Part shown: positions 42,601-52,600 of the stretch, piece by piece
How the letters are laid out: each line of letters opens with the position of its first letter
Numbering within the stretch: the stretch's first letter is position 1
NCBI RefSeq assembly: GCF_000523235.1
Contig: NZ_CP006850.1
Coordinates: 7,440,001-7,504,000, forward strand
Length of the DNA: 64,000 nt
From: Nocardia nova SH22a
GTDB lineage: Bacteria > Actinomycetota > Actinomycetes > Mycobacteriales > Mycobacteriaceae
Direction of reading: 5' to 3'
The notes under the pieces: generated by a model
Database searches by the model: none
The model's input: the letters and a program-made list of their open reading frames with translations, nothing else
Told to the model about the DNA's origin: nothing
Program-made: the position numbers and the translations under genes

Positions 42601-45600
42601 CCGGTTCACCCGCTCCGACAGCTCCCGGTAGGTGAGTTCGGCCTCGCCGGACACCAGCGCGATCTTGTCCGGTGTGCGCCGGGACCGGGCATCGAATCCC
42701 TCGTGCAGGAAGCGGTCGATCACCTTGTGCCCGCTGGCATTCCAGCTGGAGGTCACATAGTCCAGTTCACCCGCGTCCAGCAGTTCGAGATCGCCGACCG
42801 GGCATTCCGGCGCGGCCGTCGCACCCGACAGCAGGCGCAGGAATTTGGTGGCGAATTCGGCGACGGTGGGTTCGTCGAACAGGTCGGTGGCGTAGGTGAA
42901 TTCGGCGCGATAGCCTCCGGCAGCACCGGCCGGATCCGAAAGGGTCAGTTGCAGATCGAATTTCGCGAATCCCGGATCGAATTCCACGAGTTCGGTGCGC
43001 AGACCGGGTAGTTCCGGTGCGCCGATGCCCATGTTCTGCATGAACAGGCCCACCTGGAACAGCGGGTGCCGGGACTGGGACCGCGCCGGATTCAGCACCT
43101 CGACCAGGCGCTCGAAGGGGATGTCGGCGTGGGCGAAGGCGTCCAGGTCGCGTTCACGAGTGCGCCGGACCAGATCGGCGAAGGCGGCGCCGCCGTCGAC
43201 GTGGCTGCGCAGCACCAGCGTGTTGACGAACATGCCGACCAGATCGTCGAGGGCACGCTCACCGCGCCCGGCGACGGGGGTGCCGATGGCGATATCGCCG
43301 GTTCCGGACAGGCGGGCGAGCAGCAGGGCCAGGGCCGCGTGCACCACCATGAACGGTGTCGCGCGGGTTTGCTCGGCCAGCGTCTCGATCGCCGAGCGCA
43401 ATTCCGCGTCGACCGTGAAGGCGACGGTCGCGCCCCGATAGGAGGCCACCGCGGGCCGGGGGCGATCAGCGGGCAGATCCAATTGCGCCGGGAGATCGGC
43501 CAGTTCGCGCTGCCAGAAGCCGAGTTGCCGGGCCGCCTCACTGTCCGGGTCGGCGTCGGAACCCAGCATCCGGTGCTGCCAGAGGGTGTAATCGGCGTAC
43601 TGCAGCGGCAGCGGCGGGCGCTGCGGGGCGGCGCCTCGGCAGCGGGCGGTGTAGCCCTCGACCAGGTCGCGCAGCAGCGGGCCCATCGACACCCCGTCGG
43701 CGGCGATGTGATGCACCACCAGCACCAGGGTGTGGTCCTGGAGATCGGTGCGCAGCAGCCGCACCCGCACGGGAATCTCGGCCGACACGTCGAATCCGGT
43801 CGCGGCCGTGGCACATACCTCGGCGACCAGGTCCTCCGCGGCGGTCGGCACGGGCGCCAGCTCCGGTGCGGACACCGGCCGGATCACCTGGACCGCGCCC
43901 TCGGCGGTCTGCGGATAGACCGTGCGCAGGATTTCGTGCCGGGCGATCACATCCCCGACCGCGGCCCGCAGTGCCGGAATGTCGAGACGGCCACGCAGCC
44001 GCAGTGCCACCGGAATGTTGTCCACCGCGGCGGCGGCAATGCCGCTGGACTCGGTCACGGCCAGCCGGTTGAGGAACCACATCCGGCGCTGCGCGGCAGC
44101 CAGCGGCACGGTCGCCGGACGCGGCTGGGCGATCAGCGGTGGCCGGACGCGGTCGGTGCCGGTCAGGGCCGCGAGCGCGGCCGGGGTGGGCCGGTCGAAG
44201 AAGTCCCGGACGTCGATCGTGGTCCCGAGGGCGGCCGAGATTCGGGCAAGGGCCCGGGTGGCGAGCAGGGAGTTGCCGCCGCGGGCGAAGAAGTCGTCGG
44301 TGGCACCGACCGGATCGCCGCCGAGCAGATCGGCGAAGATGTCGGCGACGGCTCGCTCCCCCGGTGTCGCCGGTTCACGGAATTCCGCCGCGTCACCGAT
44401 GAATTCGGGTTCCGGCAGCGCCTTGCGGTCGAGTTTGCCGTTGGCGTTGACCGGCATGGCGTCGAGCCCGATCAGCAGGCTGGGCACCATGTACTCCGGC
44501 AGCCGTCGCCCCGCCTCCGCGAGGATCGAGCCCGCATCGAGTTCGACCCCACCGGCCGCCACCGCATAGCCGATCAGGTGGTCACCGGTGTCGCCGTGAT
44601 GCAGGACCACCGCGGCCTGCGCCACCGATTCGCAGGACAGCAGCGCCGCCTCGACCTCACCCAGTTCGATCCGCAGGCCGCGCAACTTCACCTGGAAATC
44701 GCTGCGGCCCAGATATTCCAGTTCGCGCGGACCACCGTCGGCCCCGCCGGACCAGCGCACCAGATCGCCGGTGCGGTACATCCGGTCGCCGGGCGCACCG
44801 TGCGGATTGGCGACGAACCGTTCCGCCGTCAGCGCCGAGCGTCCCAGATAGCCGCGGGCCAGCTGCACACCCGACAGATACAGCTCGCCCACCACGCCGT
44901 CGGGCAGGGGCTCCAGGTTGTCGCCCAGTACCAGCAGATCGGTGTCGTCGGCGGCGGTGCCGATGGGCACGCTGTGCACGTCCGCGCCGGTGACCTCGTG
45001 CGCGCTGACGTCCACCGCGGCCTCGGTGGGGCCGTACAGATTGTGCAGGCTCGCACCGCTCACATCGCGCAGTGCCGCACCGGTCGCGGCGGGCAGCGCC
45101 TCGCCGGAGACGAATATCGCACGCAGCGAATCGATTTCGTCCTCCGCGCCGCGCTCCGCGACTTCCGCGGCGAAGACCGCCAGCATCGAGGGAACGAAGT
45201 GGGCGATGGTGACTCGCGCGGCCGCCACCGTCCGGATCAGATAGGCCGGATCGCGATGCCCGTCCGGCGCGGCCAGCACGAGCCGCGCGCCGACCTGCAA
45301 GGGCCAGAAGAACTCCCACACCGACACATCGAAGGTGAACGGGGTCTTCTGCAACACCACATCGGTGTCCCGCATCCGGTAGCGGCGCTGGCGCCAGCGC
45401 AGATTGGCCACGATGGCGCGATGCGAGACCGCGACACCCTTGGGTCGTCCGGTCGAACCCGAGGTGAAGATGATGTAGGCGACATTGTCCGGAAGGGCGT
45501 GCGGTGTCTCCTCCGATTCGAGAACCGACCCGTCTTCGGCTGTGTCCCAGTCGAATTCATCCACGCGAAGCACGGGCACCGTGCCGAAGGACGGCGCACC

Positions 45601-46284
45601 GGCGGTGGTGAGAACGACGACGGGCGCGGCGACCTCGAGGACGTAGGCGATCCGGTCGGCCGGATGTTCCGGATCGATCGGCACATAGGCGCCACCGGCC
45701 TTGTGGATCGCGTACATGCCGATCACCAGTTCCAGCGAACGCCGCATCGACAGTCCGACCCGGGCATCGGGCCCGACGCCGAGCCGGATCAGCTTCCGTG
45801 CCAGCGTATTCGCGCGAGCATCGAGTTCGGCGTAGGTGAGCGTCCGGTTCTCGAATTCCACCGCCACCGCATCCGGCGTACGGGCCGCCTGTTCGGCGAA
45901 CAGCGTCGCCAGGGTGTCGGCGGGAGCGAGGCCGGGGGACAGCACATGTGCGGCGGCGGTGAGGGCATCATCGAGCAGTTCGGACACCGCGGCCGACAGC
46001 GCGCCCTCTCCGGCATCCAGCAGACCCGGCAGTCGGCCCGAGATCACCACCTGCACAAGGGCATCGGGTGTGAGCGCCGATCCCATGGTGGCGTCCAGCG
46101 CGCCGACCTCGGCGCCCAGTTCGGCGTAGGTGATCGTGTCCGCCTCGTGCCGGACGGCGACACGGCCAGGTTCGAGATCGGCCACGACCTCGATCAGAAA
46201 GGGCAGATCCGCGATTCCGTAGGCGCCGCGCAGCGCCGGGGGCACGGTGGACCGGAGGGGTGTGACCGACTCTGCGTGTGTCAT
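20869..46284 (-). CDS. NRPS-B: eight-module nonribosomal peptide synthetase with terminal thioesterase
   Basis: This 8471-residue protein reads, in order: degenerate adenylation fragment (1-118), A6-T6, then seven complete C-A-T modules (7-13) and a type I thioesterase. Carrier-domain serines fall at residues 672, 1731, 2783, 3899, 4957, 6024, 7074 and 8173, all in GGxSL. Each C domain has HHIAADG (HHIAGDG in module 10), and no epimerisation domain follows any carrier. The thioesterase nucleophile is S8302 in GWSLGG. The usual spacing between carriers is about 1050-1067 residues; modules 9 and 13 are longer by about 60 and 43 because of linker insertions. The start ATG 46284 follows GAAAGG, 69 bp after NRPS-A. 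It starts with half a module, so it must dock to NRPS-A. The product is unknown. Confidence 0.97.
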   Translation of the reverse strand: MTHAESVTPLRSTVPPALRGAYGIADLPFLIEVVADLEPGRVAVRHEADTITYAELGAEVGALDATMGSALTPDALVQVVISGRLPGLLDAGEGALSAAVSELLDDALTAAAHVLSPGLAPADTLATLFAEQAARTPDAVAVEFENRTLTYAELDARANTLARKLIRLGVGPDARVGLSMRRSLELVIGMYAIHKAGGAYVPIDPEHPADRIAYVLEVAAPVVVLTTAGAPSFGTVPVLRVDEFDWDTAEDGSVLESEETPHALPDNVAYIIFTSGSTGRPKGVAVSHRAIVANLRWRQRRYRMRDTDVVLQKTPFTFDVSVWEFFWPLQVGARLVLAAPDGHRDPAYLIRTVAAARVTIAHFVPSMLAVFAAEVAERGAEDEIDSLRAIFVSGEALPAATGAALRDVSGASLHNLYGPTEAAVDVSAHEVTGADVHSVPIGTAADDTDLLVLGDNLEPLPDGVVGELYLSGVQLARGYLGRSALTAERFVANPHGAPGDRMYRTGDLVRWSGGADGGPRELEYLGRSDFQVKLRGLRIELGEVEAALLSCESVAQAAVVLHHGDTGDHLIGYAVAAGGVELDAGSILAEAGRRLPEYMVPSLLIGLDAMPVNANGKLDRKALPEPEFIGDAAEFREPATPGERAVADIFADLLGGDPVGATDDFFARGGNSLLATRALARISAALGTTIDVRDFFDRPTPAALAALTGTDRVRPPLIAQPRPATVPLAAAQRRMWFLNRLAVTESSGIAAAAVDNIPVALRLRGRLDIPALRAAVGDVIARHEILRTVYPQTAEGAVQVIRPVSAPELAPVPTAAEDLVAEVCATAATGFDVSAEIPVRVRLLRTDLQDHTLVLVVHHIAADGVSMGPLLRDLVEGYTARCRGAAPQRPPLPLQYADYTLWQHRMLGSDADPDSEAARQLGFWQRELADLPAQLDLPADRPRPAVASYRGATVAFTVDAELRSAIETLAEQTRATPFMVVHAALALLLARLSGTGDIAIGTPVAGRGERALDDLVGMFVNTLVLRSHVDGGAAFADLVRRTRERDLDAFAHADIPFERLVEVLNPARSQSRHPLFQVGLFMQNMGIGAPELPGLRTELVEFDPGFAKFDLQLTLSDPAGAAGGYRAEFTYATDLFDEPTVAEFATKFLRLLSGATAAPECPVGDLELLDAGELDYVTSSWNASGHKVIDRFLHEGFDARSRRTPDKIALVSGEAELTYRELSERVNRLARLLIDTGVGPETLVVLAMPRSIELVVGMYAVLRAGGAYVPVDPAHPAERIGHLFATARPHTVLTTHAAAFESPTDVPVHHIDTLDLTGYSAAAIRDTERRAALHPDHPAYVLFTSGSTGRPKGVTVAHRAIANQLEWMHTEYGVRADDIYLQKTAATFDVSLWGYFLPLRAGATLILATADGHRDARYLAETVAARRVTLTDFVPSMLTVFLNHAEPDELSTLRAAFVVGEALPAETAALFATKCDGALHNMYGPTEAAVSITCHEATADDVRSVPIGEPEWNSQVFVLDSRLHPVPVGVPGELYLAGVQLARGYHGRADLTADRFVANPFTFNGERMYRTGDLVRWTPDGELDYLGRIDFQVKFRGQRIELPEIETALLAAPGVGQAAVRLISGANGDYLAGYVVAAPGAELDVERVRGGLGAVLPAYMIPAAVVELAEFPLNSSGKLDRKALPLPVPAVAEFDAPRTPLEHRVAEVFAEVLGLQRLGRDDDFFALGGSSLDATQVSARIGRIVEARVPVRTLFEASTVAGFAAALGSEVGAARPALVEQARPQHIPLSMAQQRMWFLNRFDPDTGVHNIPVAVRLTGDLDIAALTAALADLIERHETLRTRYPEHADGPYQQIVPAADVRFDLTPETVTRTAIADRMAALTGAGFDVTAEPPLRIALLRVESAEPEHILVFVAHHIAADGWSIAPLTRDLMSAYGSRAAGAAPQWAPMPVQYADFSIWQRTVLGAETDPDSIVSAQAAFWRTELHGLADELNLPADRPRPMRPSYRGGRVRVGVDGEIRDGLRALAQSRQATPFMAVHTAWAIFLARMTGAEDIAIGSPIAGRGEAELDDLIGMFVNTVVLRTTVAGGASFEALLDATRETDLRAFAHADIPFERLVELLEPERSTARHPLFQVALAYENLPTAELCLPGLRAGTVDIDAGTAKFDLALTVRETDAGMDAEFAYARDLFDHATIEDFARRFVDLLRQLVVTPDTAVGDLSLLRAAEYTRLTEVQPDAVMATATLADLLTASDAGRDDIAIRHDGRSIRYGELADHSTRLARRLIALGIGPEDLVAVALPRSYDMVAAVLAVAQAGAAHVPVDPTYPADRVRYMVTDSAARIGITTSAYAEALPADVRWLVLDSPSETAELDALPAGPVRADERRAPLLMSHPAYVIYTSGSTGMPKGVTVTHAGLGGLARHAVTRYGLAAGDRMLHICSPSFDPSVLEWICAFATGATLVIVPARVFGGPELTALLRAERVTHAIITPAVLGTVDPAELPELRVLSVGGDVTTGDLLANWEPGRSYHNGYGPTETTIISSYARLRAGRPITIGTPVPGMSALVLDRRLRPVPPGVAGELYLAGGGLARGYRNRSGATAERFLPNPWGAPGSRMYRTGDVVRRRAVSEGTWELEYVGRSDFQVKIRGFRVELGEIDAVLGAHPDVDFATTMGRDHDTRGTMLVSYVLPKPGRTVDPTDLTEFAAHRLPSHMVPAALVVLDKIPLTPVGKVDRKALPEPVLAPVRYRAPIGPAEVLVANIFETLLGAGQVGADDDFFALGGNSLIATQLAARLNQATAQPVPVRTVFDAPTVRALAARITLSDKVSDTGPTVVSPRPDIVPLSIAQQRMWMLNRLDTRGGSYNIAFALRLTGNLNVSALRAAIGDVIERHETLRTYYPGLDGVEVSRGTGSVESIGGVDGAVRLPGVEPQRGVGPDDGNARTPDLSASRIGSAPACPARQIILAAAVPALEVTDADPAEIATIAEQSAHTRFDVTTEVPVRIRLLRVRRAPEAARDDQTHILLFVVHHIAADGWSFAPLTADLATAYRARTAGSAPDFAPLPIQYADYALWQQRALGSVTDPDSESARQLEFWRAELAGVAELSALPTDRPRPAVASQRGGARTARLSPALHQRIHNLAATHRMTPFMVLHTALSVLLARFGGGDDIVVGAPVAGRGAQSLDGLVGMFVNTLVLRTPVGSGDRLADHLARVRDIDLAAFDHAAVPFEQLVDTVNPVRSQAHSPLYQVSLTLQNQAGAELALDGLRIAAVEPGAAPIQVDQHWTASEVRTGDGTLDGIDLHVHYAADLFDTETIDALLDGFDRILTALTADGDVQVADVEVMSAAERDRLLTEPNATDRPVEPRTLPELLGTRHLPSAPAVTFDGVTLSYREFDRRVQRLARYLIGRGAGPETAVAVCIPRSLELVVAIHAIVAAGAAYVPLDPDHPAERMRAVIETARPLCVLAVSDAGNLPAGVAVVDLDRLDVSGFEEGPVTDADRLRPLRAEHTAYVIFTSGSTGVPKGVAVSHGAIVNRLVWMQAEYGLSPDDVVLQKTPVTFDVSVWELFWALQVGARLVVARPDGHRDPAYLARLMDEESVTTVHFVPSMFAVFLGAITAPPASLRRVFTSGEALGAATAARWRELGGAAVHNLYGPTEAAVDVTFHEVTAADAVTVPIGRPVANTRVYVLSTSLHPVPVGVPGELYLAGDQLARGYVGRADLTADRFVADPFHPGARMYRTGDLVRWNRAGELEYLGRNDFQVKLRGLRIELGEIEAALTAHDQLAQAAVVVAGDGENARLHGYVVAAANTTVDTAAVLTAAGRALPAYMVPAALTVLPELPVNASGKLDRKALPAVEAGDDSAYRAPAEGAESVVAAVMAGLLDRDRMGADEDFFAAGGNSLLAMRVVARVNTALGRDLNIAEIFGAPTPALLARAAQAADTGALPLIAAPRPDRIPLAPAQTRIWLLNRIDPGSAMYNIPVALRLRGALDEIALSEAVTDLLTRHESLRTVFPEDAEGPRQSIRAAEECAVLSLRTADSTEVDGELAAAAASGFDLRHDIPLRLTVFQVAPEEHVLLVVVHHIAGDGISTGLLARDLLTAYAARRAGTSPDWSQLPVQYADFTLWQHAVLGPADDPSSRLARQIEFWRDELADLPAVLDLPGDRPRPPTASGAGAAVEFRIPATSTAAVEALARRTGVSVFMVLHAAYATLLAKLSGAADLAIGTPIAGRADAALDDLIGMFVNTVPLRTRIDNRARFDELLAEVRAGDVRAFAHADLPFDRLVEELSPQRSPAYAPIVQVLLSFEQRADTELLLPSLEIADHPLANPVAQFDLALSLSEIDGVDGREYLAVMRYATDLFDRATVSVFGERLLRLLTTVTADPEIRIGDIDLLEVSERLRVLEIWNSTEAAIDRTATLPVLFDAQAARTPGAPALTFAGTTLSYGEFAARVNRLARYLITQGVGPGSLVAVHLHRSLDLVVGIHAVLAAGAGYVPLDPDHPAERVRYILDTARPDRVLVDADSPLDAGTAPVVDLDRLNVSEFDPRPLTDLDRSRPLRVEHTAYVIFTSGSTGRPKGVAVSHGAIVNRLVWMQSQYGLRPEDVVLQKTPVTFDVSVWELFWALQVGARLVVARPDGHRDPGYLAELIESERVTTAHFVPSMLAVFVAALADADAPAPAALRRVFASGEALDVRTAARWRELGGSSLHNLYGPTEAAVDVTYHQVTPADTVTVPIGHPVFNTRAYVLDSYLRPVPVGVTGELYLAGRQLAIGYLARPDLTADRFVADPFRAGTRMYRTGDLVRRRASGELEYIGRTDFQVKVRGLRIELGEIENALREADGVAAAVAVVRDDHGAGDRIVGYVVAATGHDLDPEALRTACARSLPEYMVPAIVVTLDALPLNASGKLDRSALPEPEFRSGTYRAPATRAERAVAAVYAELLGLDRVGLDDDFFALGGNSLTATRVAARVGAELDADLPVRLIFDTPTVAGLAGQAAEFAGRGAAVPLVARPRPDLIPLSPAQQRMWFLNRFDPGQSVHNIPVALRLRGALDTAALEAALADLVARHESLRTVYPDIGGVGYQQIQPADHAPVLSRLCGDDIATAIGEFVAEPFDVTTAVPLRAGLLTTDADEHILVLVVHHIAADGFSMGPLARDIATAYLARSADAAPRWHDLPVQYADYALWQREVLGAESDPESIAARQLDFWREQLRGLPSRLELPVDRPRPAVASHIAATTTVAFDERLRADLHTLAGRHDSTPFMVMHAALAVLLARMSGTGDIAIGAPVAGRGAAVLDDLIGMFVNTLVLRTEVTGAQRFSDLLRRTRESDLAAFAHADIPFERLVEVLDPPRSQAHHPLFQVALFFQNLAPVEFETGELGVGEVRLDTAVNAFDLQVTVTDREIGFTYATDLFDESTVTGLAGRLLAVLHAVIADPERVVGDIDLFAPGERDRVLTEWNASTHKGFGEELLLDEFEAQAAVAPRLPAVRYIPDDGSAPVELTYGQLDSRSNRLARHLIDLGVGPESLVALSIRRSPELVVAMYAVLKAGGAYVPIDPDHPAQRIAHILDSARPAVLLTATGAAVAFDGPTVLIDALDPDAYSDEPIAPAERRAPVLAAHPAYVIFTSGSTGKPKGVSVSHAAIVNQTTWMQAEYQLTAADVYLQKTATTFDVSLWGYFLPLRVGATLVLATPDGHRDPGYLADVIAGNGVTVTDFVPSMLSVFAAQARTVQVRSLRLVFVIGEALPAETVRAFGAISEARLHNLYGPTEAAVSITHREVTGMVDRAAVPIGLPEWNSRVYVLDSRLRPTPPGVAGELYLAGTQLARGYHGRADLTADRFVANPFASGAPGDPYGSRMYRTGDLVRWDTSGITAELVYLGRTDFQVKFRGQRIELGDIEAVLAAAPDVTAAAVRLLTGPGGDHLIGFVTATDPEAAQRVRAAAVAELPGYMVPSAVVVLEEFPLNASGKLDRNALPDAADPRVAAVFGGGEFRAPGTAGERLVAQTFAEVLDISRVGADDDFFALGGNSLVATRVLARLGERCGRRLPVRTLFEYPVVADLARAIEEIDTAATELLGPVAGPRPATIPLAPVQQGMWFLNRLDPDSAADNIVVAVRILGDLDAAIMRDAFADVVARHEVLRTYYPLDTDGSACQLVLNPEQARIHFETRTGADAGALAAFAATGFDVTIAPPVRAALLRESGTSHVFAMVVHHIAADGYSLDPLLRDLIAAYLARRTQTPPVWPELSVQYADYALWQRQSLAAAESGQLDFWTAALADLPESAVPTDRPRPPVASRAGAVVRGRIDGGVAAAVQRLATVHNATPFMVWHTALAVLLARLSGSSAEDADIAIGTPVAGRGARALDDLVGMFVNTLTLRARPRADRSFGDLLDHVRDVDLAAFAHADVPFDRVVDALGVPRTADRNPLFTVSLSYLNLGGRTHAVPGLILEPVDVDRPVAKFDLQFTVSDQLDPDGHLPLELTYATDLFDPATAAGLLRRLGRVIGAAVTEPHRRVGDIDLLSPAERTALLERGTAGEPIRTLGAILAEAVRRNPGGIALASGARELTYAELDAESNRLARVLIESGVGAEDFVAIAVTRSISWIVAWWAVVKSGAAFVPVDPAYPADRIAHMLSDSDAAVGITTAADAAALPGTVRTLVLDEPETVARLAATAAGPIDADELVRPVRPQHPMWMIYTSGTTGKPKGVVVTHVGVGPLVASHRRHYRIDPESIVLHASSPSFDVSMWELLMAVAGSATTVIAPAGVYGGTELTELIRAQRVTHAFITPAVLQTLEPARLPLLRYLAVGGEAFGADLMDRWAGNLEFHNTYGPTETTVIVTVSAAKRPGDPLDMGTTIDGTSAVVLDGRLHPVPLGVTGELYLRGPGLARGYHARPALSAGRFVADPHGSGERLYRTGDLVRWVLRDDDYVLEYAGRSDHQVKVRGLRIELGEIDAVLTSHESVSFATTIGHRDGTGETALVAYVVAAPGHSVDVEDLAAYAARSLTAYMVPAAIMVIDRIPLTPTGKLDRKALPEPVFRATEFRAPRTAAEQTVADIVAAVLGLTRPAGVDDDFFGLGGNSLTATRLAARLGAAFEVAVPVRTIFEYPTVAALAAAVAGADAAPVRPAPAPRATAGPAPLSPAQQRMWLLNRMDQDSAAYTIPLAMRLTGELDVAALSAAVADVIARHEVLRTVYPRTENGPVQVVLPVGEAPVPRLDPVPLAPGEVPAAVSEFVTTSFDVTAEVPLRARLFALTGTPGTEHVLVVAVHHIAADGSSLVPLARDVMAAYTARRAGSAPGWTPLPVQYADFAVWQRDLLGDENDPASLSARQLDYWSRTLAGLPDQLALPTDRPRPATVSTAGAAVDFTVDAAVHARLAEIARDRGATLFMVVHAAFAALLARLSATADIAIGTPIAGRGDKALDDLVGMFVNTLVLRTEVDPAAGFDELLTTVRDGDLAAFSHSDVPFERLVEVLNPVRSTARHPLFQVGFSFHNQDAATFELDGLTVGAADFETGISQFDLHLVVTDRYDDDGNPLGIAASLTYATALFDGPTVDGFAGRLLRLFDAICVDPAGPVGSIDLLASDERTRILETWNDTGDSTIRPTTLAELWNSTAHRSGTAPALVVDGAVVTYAELADQVNRLARYLISLGVGPESRVVLAIRRSRELVAAMYAVSLAGGAYVPVDPDQPAERVRYILDAAGPVCILTTADTPDLPVSGAWPETDAVGRDRFGHAPAAVAGVGRDSIVRIDELDLSDVPSGPLAEAERRVPLLPQHTAYVIFTSGSTGRPKGVAVSHAAITNQLLWNTAEFGMGADDAVLLKTAATFDLSVWEFWSAAVTGGRLVIAAPDGHRDPAYLCDLMARTGVTTLHVVPSMLDALLTAADGRLPGSLRRVLAIGEALPAATAQQMRRGSTARLVNLYGPTEAAVSITAHTVGDADTGTVPIGRPEANSRVYVLDSRLLPVPAGVPGELYLSGVQLARGYHERRDLTAERFVADPFAVSDGGAPEGPAGARMYRTGDLVCWNTDGELEYLGRTDFQVKVRGFRIELGEIEAALRALPAIAQAAVLAVTDPRAGERLVAYLVPADGDIDVAAAKAAVAQSLPSYMVPDACVVLPALPLTVNGKLDRAALPHPEFAATAYRAPATALEEMITRIYAEVLGLERVGADDNFFERGGTSLTATTLAVRLGKALGRQIPVLALFTATTPAALAAELGADGVDQEAALEMLIPLRPNGVGEPLFCVHPVGGIAWSFAGLAAATDRPLYGLQSPVLRGESLPESVEQWARRYAEAIRSVQPQGPYHLLGWSLGGVLAHAVAVHLQDEGERVALLAVLDSRLGAVEVDGARPVELSELLGGLVDAEAGAFESLETLAERLPEPLAALGRERIDVVVAAAGRSLELAAAYRPRPFHGDLTYFVAAEDESSASGAATWSAAVTGVIRSHEVPATHWRMTSAPALRRIGAVLGAVPIPESDESD
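21631..24900 (-). other. NRPS module 13 (C-A-T), unassigned specificity
   Basis: C13 has HHIAADG. The adenylation pocket, aligned by eye to GrsA positions 235-517, reads DLWHLILVSK, close to module 5 (DLWFLILVSK) but matching no code I can name. An insertion of about 32 residues with a repeated VGRD lies between motifs A2 and A3 (23059-23155). The carrier Ser is in [12 protein letters not shown]. The thioesterase follows directly. Confidence 0.88.
24901..28045 (-). other. NRPS module 12 (C-A-T), unassigned specificity
   Basis: C12 has HHIAADG. The pocket reads DVWFLVTVIK. Its A domain differs from most others here, with [17 protein letters not shown] and VGGEAF, and groups by eye with module 8. 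Bulky aliphatic or aromatic substrates are possible from the hydrophobic pocket; this is inference only. Confidence 0.87.
28046..31248 (-). other. NRPS module 11 (C-A-T), unassigned, acidic pocket residue
   Basis: C11 has HHIAADG. The pocket reads DVWDFILVSK. The aspartate at position 278 is unusual and is shared with module 7 (DVWDFVMVSK); it could contact a positively charged side chain such as ornithine, diaminobutyrate or lysine. The A-domain front half has [14 protein letters not shown], also shared with module 7. Confidence 0.87.
31249..34430 (-). other. NRPS module 10 (C-A-T), serine predicted
   Basis: C10 has HHIAGDG, a minor variant. The pocket reads DVWHFSLVDK, a recognised serine code. 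Part of the A domain (32303-32484) is almost identical at DNA level to module 3. The carrier Ser is in [11 protein letters not shown]. Confidence 0.9.
32303..32484 (-). repeat. 182-bp near-identical tract, copy in module 10
   Basis: This stretch matches 55442-55623 with 180 of 182 bases identical by direct reading. It covers the pocket part of the A domain from before FDVSVWE to FVPSM. Its codons favour GTG, TTG, GGT and CGT more than its surroundings. Confidence 0.85.
34431..37770 (-). other. NRPS module 9 (C-A-T), serine predicted, insertion in C domain
   Basis: The pocket reads DVWHFSLVDK, serine. C9 has HHIAADG but carries an extra stretch of about 55 residues (37413-37577) after YYPGLDG and before the QIILAAA strand, rich in Gly, Ser and Pro. 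The carrier Ser lies in [12 protein letters not shown]. Confidence 0.9.
37771..40930 (-). other. NRPS module 8 (C-A-T), unassigned specificity
   Basis: The pocket reads DPLILVGIIK; the usual Trp at position 239 is Leu and position 236 is Pro, so this pocket differs strongly from the others. The A domain contains [16 protein letters not shown] and VGGDVTT, related to module 12. C8 has HHIAADG. No substrate assigned. Confidence 0.87.
40931..44115 (-). other. NRPS module 7 (C-A-T), unassigned, acidic pocket residue
   Basis: C7 has HHIAADG. The pocket reads DVWDFVMVSK, closely related to module 11. The A8 core reads [11 protein letters not shown], with Pro for the usual Gly. The carrier is GGSSLDATQ. 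Modules 7 and 11 probably use the same or a similar amino acid. Confidence 0.87.
44116..45930 (-). other. NRPS module 6, A-T half, serine predicted
   Basis: This half-module begins NRPS-B after the degenerate fragment. The pocket reads DVWHFSLVDK, serine. Its condensation domain is the last complete domain of NRPS-A, so module 6 is assembled from two proteins. The carrier Ser is in [11 protein letters not shown]. Confidence 0.9.
45931..46284 (-). other. NRPS-B N-terminal degenerate adenylation fragment (docking candidate)
   Basis: Residues 1-118 precede the true A6 domain. Residues about 26-100 resemble the first 80 residues of an A domain ([10 protein letters not shown], then [14 protein letters not shown] and [14 protein letters not shown]) but stop before motif A3. 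The same kind of fragment ends NRPS-A, with 26 identities over 72 ungapped positions by direct reading. It has no catalytic motif and most likely holds the two proteins together. Confidence 0.75.
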
Positions 46285-46353
46285 CGGTGGGCCCTACCTT
46301 TCTGGGGCGGATGATTCGGCGATGTTGCTGTGGCCCGGCGGAATACCTTGAAT

Positions 46354-46668
46354 TCAGTCGCTGTGCAGGGCAATGTCGGCTCCTTCCACCCCGATGCCAT
46401 CCGTGGTGAGCACGCCCCACGCCCGCGCCTGCAGCATCTCGAGCATGGTGGTGAGACCGCCCGCACCCGCGGTGAGAACGCCCGGCAGCAATCCCGCGAG
46501 TGCGACATTGATCAGCGCGTCCGTCCTCGCATTCGCACCCATGGCCCGCCCGACGGCGACGAGTTTGCGGTGCAGCTCGGCGAATCCGACTTCGCGACCG
46601 CCGAATTCGACGGCGAGCGCGTCCGGCGCCGATCCGGCGGCGGCGCCGACCAGGCCGACCAGATCATC
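46354..46668 (-). other. NRPS-A C-terminal degenerate adenylation fragment (docking candidate)
   Basis: The last 104 residues after C6 begin [20 protein letters not shown] and continue with [18 protein letters not shown] and [16 protein letters not shown]. This resembles the first 80 residues of an adenylation domain, cut off before the ATP motif. It is the mirror partner of the N-terminus of NRPS-B and ends in a short unrelated tail. Confidence 0.75.
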
Positions 46669-49600
46669 GGGCAGCGGTACCGGCCCGGACCGGACGAGTC
46701 GTCGATTCCGCTCGTCGTCGGTGCGAATGTCGATGGCACGCACCGCGATCGACGGGTCCGCCGCCACCGTCGCGAGGACCAGTTCGAGCCGCCGGGCGAA
46801 CATCGCGACGGTGCGCTCGTCGAAGATGTCGGTGGGATAGCAGAACTGCATCCGCAGATCCCGAGCACCGTCGTCGCCGAACTCCTCCAGCGCGGTGAGC
46901 TGCAGGTCGAATTTCGCCTCGGGCAGTCCGGGTTCGAGAGTCGCGACCCGCAGGCCGGGCAGGTCCACCGCATCCTGCGGCATATTCTGGAAGGTGAACA
47001 GCACCTGGAAGATCGGCGCGTACGCGCTGGTCCGGGTGCGTCCCAGCGATTCCACGACTCGTTCGAACGGCACCTCGGCCCGGCCGAGTGCGGCCAGATC
47101 GTCCGCCCGGACACCGTCGAGCAGTTCGGCGAACGGCAGTCGGCTGTCGACCAGGGTGCGCAGGGCCACCGTATTGACGAACATGCCGACCAGATCGTCC
47201 AGTTCGCGCTCACCGCGTCCGGCGACCGGCGCCCCGATGACGATGTCGGACTGTCCGGACAGCTTCGCCAGCAGCACCGCGAAGGCGGTGTGCACGGTGC
47301 TGAACAGGGTGGTCCCGTGTTCCCGTGCCACCGTCGCGAGCCGTTCCACCAGTTCGGCGCCGAGCGCGAAATCGACTGTCGCACCGCGCATGTCCCGGCG
47401 CGCGGGGCGCGGGCGATCGGTCGGCAGGGCCAGCAGTTCGGGCGCGTCGGCGAGCCGGTCGTGCCAGTAGCCGAGTTGTCCGGCGGCGAGGCTCGCGGGA
47501 TCGGTGTCGTCACCCAGGAGTGTGCGCAACCACTCGCTGTAGTCGGCGTACTGGATCGGCAGCGCAGACCACTGCGGCGCGGTCCCGGCCCGGCGGCTCG
47601 TGTAGGCGGCGATGAGATCGCGGGTCAGCGGCGCCATCGAATAGCCGTCGGCACTGATGTGATGCACCACCACGACCAGAACATGGGCGTCCGCCGCGGT
47701 CCGGAGCAGTCGCACCCGGATCGGCGGTGCGGCGGTGATATCGAATCCCTCGGCGACGATCTCGCCGATTCGCTCCTCTATTTCGGTGTCTCGCACGGTG
47801 ATCGGATCGATGTCCAGAGCCAGCGCGGCCACCGGCACGATCTCCTGCACCGGTCCGTGCTCGGTTTCCGGATAGCAGGTCCGCAGCACCTCGTGCCGGG
47901 CGGCCAGATCCGCGAGTGCCGCCCGCAGCGCATCGAGATCCAGTTCCCCGCTCAGCCGCAGTGCGACCGGAACGTGGTAGGCGGCCGAGTCGGGGGTGAG
48001 CCGATGCAACACCCACATCCGCTGCTGGGCGGGTGACAAGGCCACCGGCCCCGGGGTGGTGCGGGGCCGCAGCACCGGACGGTCCGTCCGGTCGGCGGTC
48101 TCCAGCCATCGGGCGAGTGCGGCCACCGTGGGCGATTCGAAGACCGCGGCGACCGGCACCCGCACACCCGCGGCCGTTCCGAGCCGCGCGGCCAGCCTGG
48201 CGGCCGACAGCGAATTGCCGCCGAGTTCGAAGAAATCGGTCTCGGCGCCGACCGGCACGTCGGCAGCCCCGACGACCCCGGCGAATTCCGCCGCGACCAG
48301 AAGTTCGGCGTCCGTCTCCGGCGCCCGGAACTCACCGCGCGGCAGCACCGGGGCGGGCAGCCGGTCGCGGTCGATTTTGCCGTTGGCATTGAGCGGCAAG
48401 GCATCCAGCACCACGACGACGGCCGGAACCATGTACTTCGGCAGCTCGCCGAGCAGGGCCTCCCGCAGTCCGGCGCCGTCGATGCCGTGCCCGGGAACCG
48501 CCGCGTACGCGATGAGCCGGGAGCCGCCCGCGACCTGGTCCGTCGCGACCGCGACCGCCGCCTCGACTCCCGCCTGCCGCCGCAGCGCCGTTTCCACCTC
48601 ACCGAGTTCGATGCGGAATCCACCGATCTTGACCTGGAAATCCGCGCGCTCGAGGTATTCGAGCAGACCGTCCGCGCGGCGGCGCACGATATCGCCGGTG
48701 CGATACATGCGGCCGCCGCCGAACGGGTCGGCCACGAACCGCGCCGCGGTCGCCCCGGGCTGTCCCTGATAGCCCCGGGCGAGCTGGTCACCGGCCACAT
48801 ACAGCTCGCCCAGCACGCCCGGCGGCACCGGCCGCAGGCGCCGATCGAGGACGTGGGCGCGGGTGTTCCAGACCGGTGCGCCGATCGGCACCACCAGCCC
48901 CGGCACACCGTCCACCCGATGGGAGGTCACCGACACCGCGGTCTCGGTCGGTCCGTACAGGTTGAACAGCGTTGTGCCGCTGAGCCTTTCGATCTGCTTC
49001 GCCAGCGTGCTCGGCAGGGTCTCGCCGATGGCCAGCACCGCTCGCAGCTCACGCGGCAGGCCCTCCTCCGAGGCCAGCAACATGCCCAGCAGCGACGGGA
49101 CGGTGAACAGCAGGCTGATCCGGTGTCGCCGCACCAGTGCGCGCAACCGGTCGGGATCGCGTTCGGCGCCCGGTTCGGTCACCACGAGCGTCCCGCCGCT
49201 GATCGCCGTGGACCAGAACTCCCACACCGACAGATCGAAGGTGGCGGGGGTCTTCAGCAGCGTCCGATCGGTGGCGTCGATACCGAATTCGGTGCGCAGC
49301 CAGAACAATTGGTTGACGATCGCACCGTGTGACACCGCGACGCCCTTGGGCACCCCGGTGGAGCCGGAGGTGAAGATCACGTACGCGGTGTGCGCCGCCC
49401 GCAGCGGACGCACCCGCTCCCCGGGCTCGATCGGCACGGCCGGATACCGCGACAGATCCATTCCCGGATCCACCACCGGCACCTCCGGCCGCAGCCCCGG
49501 CAGCGCGCCGGTGCCCAGGACACAGATCGGGGCCGCGGTCGCCACGATCCGCTCGATGCGCTCGGCCGGATGGTCGAGATCCACCGGGACGTAGGCGCCG

Positions 49601-52600
49601 CCCGCCTTGGTCACCGCGTACATGGCGATCACGAGTTCGACCGAGCGCCGCAGCGCCAGCACCACCGTGGTGTCCGGGCCGACGCCGAGTCCGATCAGGT
49701 GCCGGGCCAGCCGGTTCACCCGGTCGTCGATATCGCGGTAGTCGAGTTCGATCGCCTCGGAGGCGGTGTCGTCGATGACGGCGATCGCGTTCGGGGTCGT
49801 GGCGACCTGGATGTCGAGCAGATCCGCCAGCGTCGCCTCGGCGACGTAGTGATGCGTCCGGTTGCCGTCCTCGACGACGAAGCGGTACTCCTGCTCCCCC
49901 ATCAGCCCGAGATCGCGGATCCGGGTCTCCGGCGCGCCGGCGACGGCGGTCAGCACCCGGGTCAGCTGGGCGGCGAGCCGTTCCCCGGTCGCAGCGGTGA
50001 ACAGGTCGGTGGCGCAGCCGAGCGCCAGATCCATCCCGGCGGGGACACCGGTTTCGCTGTAGTGGTCGACCGCGAACAGATGCAGGTCGAATTGTGCTGT
50101 CTCACCGTCGGATTCGATCTGGGTGACGGTGAGCCCGGGCAATTCGAGGCGCGCGCGGTCGTGGTTCTGGAACGACAGGCCGACCTGGACCAGTGGATGC
50201 CTGGCGGTCGAGCGGCGCGGGTTCAGCACCTCGACCAGCCGCTCGAACGGCACCTCGGTGTGAGACAGCGCGGCGATATCGGCCGTGCGAACTCCCCGGA
50301 GCAGGGTGTCGAAGGAGTCGTCCACATCGACCGCGGCCCGCAGCACCACGGTGTTGACGAACATCCCGATGACCTCGTCCACCGCGGCGTCGTTACGACC
50401 CGCGACCGGTGTGCCCACCGCGATGTCGGAGGTGTCGCACAGCCGCGCGAGCAGCGCCGCGAAGGCGGCGTGCACCACCATGAACAGTGTCGCGCCGTGT
50501 GCGCGGGCCAGCTCCGTCAGCCGGAGGTGCACATCGGCGTCGAGTGCGAATTCCACCCGGCGGCCGCGCAGGCTCTGCTTCGCCGGACGGGGGTGGTCGG
50601 TCGGCAGATCCAGTTGATCGGGCAGTCCGGCCAGGGCGCCGGACCAGAAGGCCAGCTGCCGGGAGACGAGTGAGTCGGCGTCGGACTCGTCTCCCAGCAG
50701 CCGGTGCTGCCACAGCGCGTAGTCGGCGTACTGCACCGGCAGCGGCGACCAGCCGGGGCGGTCTCCCCGCACCCGGGCCTGGTAGGCACCCATCAGATCG
50801 GCGACGAACGGCACGATCGAGGACCCGTCGGCGGCGATGTGGTGCAGCACCACGGCCAGCACGTGTTCGTCGGCCGCGAGTTCGAAGATCCGCGCCCGCA
50901 CCGGAATCTCGGCGGTCACGTCGAATCCGGCGGCGGTCAGCGCCCGGAGCTGTTGCGGCAGTTCGACTTCCGTCATCGGAATCGGTTCCGCGTCGATCCG
51001 GGCCCGCTCGGCGGGCAGGATCACCTGGGTGGCCGCACCGTCGACCTCGGGATACACCGTCCGCAGCGATTCGTGCCGTCCCAGCACATCCCGCAGCGCC
51101 CGGGCCAGCGCCGGTAGATCGGCATCGCCGGACAGCCGCAGCACCAGCGGAATGTTGTAGGCCGCCGAGGCCGGATCGAACCGGTTGAGGAACCACATGC
51201 GCTGCTGTGCGGGCGAGAGCGGCAGCCGGTCCGGCCGGGCGTCGGCCGTCAGGGCCGGGCGGTCGGCGCCCGCGACCGCCACCGCCGCGAGGTCGTGGAC
51301 GCGGGGGTGTTCGAACAGGGCGCGCACCGGGACGGTCACACCGAGCGCGGCGCCGATACGGGCGACCGCCTTGGCCGCCGCTAGCGAGCCACCGCCCAGG
51401 GCGAAGAAATCGTCGTCGGCGCCGATCATCCGGCCGGGCTCGAGATCGCTCAGCACCTCGGCGAAGGCGTCGGCGACGAACTGTTCGGCCGCGGTCCGCG
51501 GCCGCCGGAAAACCGCGGTCTCGAACACCGGCGCCGGTAGCGCCCGCACATCCCGTTTCCCGTTGACGGTCAACGGAATTCGATCGACCGCCAGCACGGC
51601 GGCCGGAACCATGTGCTCGGGCAGCCGCCCGGCCACGGCCTGACGTACCCGTCGGGTGTCGAGGTCACCGACCACATAGCCGACGAGGCGTTCCTCACCG
51701 CCGTCGGCGCGCACGACCACCGCGGCCTCGCGCACGCCGTCCACCGCCAGCAGCGCCGCCTCGATCTCACCGAGTTCCACTCGGAACCCGCGCATATTCA
51801 CCTGCTGATCGGCGCGGCCCAGATATTCCAGTTCGCCGGAAGCGGTCCACCGGGCCAGATCGCCCGAGCGATAGGTCAGCGCTCCGGGCGCACCGTAGGG
51901 ATCGGCGACGAAACGCCCGGCCGTCAGCCCCGGCCGGTGCAGATAGCCACGCGCGAGTTGTCCACCGGAGACATATATTTCGCCCGGCACGCCCACCGGA
52001 ACGGGCCGCAGCCGCGAATCCAGCAGACGTACCGCGAGTCCCGGCAGCGCGGCGCCGATCACACCGGCGCTTCCGGTGTCGGCGCCGAGCTCCCGGAACG
52101 ACACGTGCACCGTGGTCTCGGTGATGCCGTACATGTTGATCAGCCGCGGCGTGTGCGGATGACGCGCGAACCAGTCCCGCAGCCGGGCCGGTTCCAGCGC
52201 CTCACCGCCGAAGACCACACAGCGCAGTCGCAGTCCGGTGGCAGGTTGCGCCGCGTCCGCGCTCATCAGCTGGTAGAACGCCGAAGGGGTCTGGTTGAGC
52301 ACGGTGACGCCCTCGTCGCCCAGCAGTTCCAGGAACTGCTGCGGCGACCGGGAGGTGAAGTAGTCGACCACGACGATCCGGCCACCGTGCAGCAGCGCTC
52401 CCCACAGCTCCCACACCGAGAAGTCGAAGGCGTAGGAGTGGAACAGCGTCCACACGTCGTCACTGCCGAAATCGAACCGCTCGCGCGTATTGTCCAGCAG
52501 CCGAATCACATTGGCGTGCGGAATCTGAACGCCCTTGGGTTTTCCGGTGGATCCGGAGGTGTAGATGACGTAGGCGGTGTTGTCCGGCCGCAGTGGTGCA

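Noticed and set aside
43066..46314. 1082-codon plus-strand open frame
   Set aside because: Antisense shadow of module 6-7 NRPS coding; repetitive low-complexity text, no family pattern.
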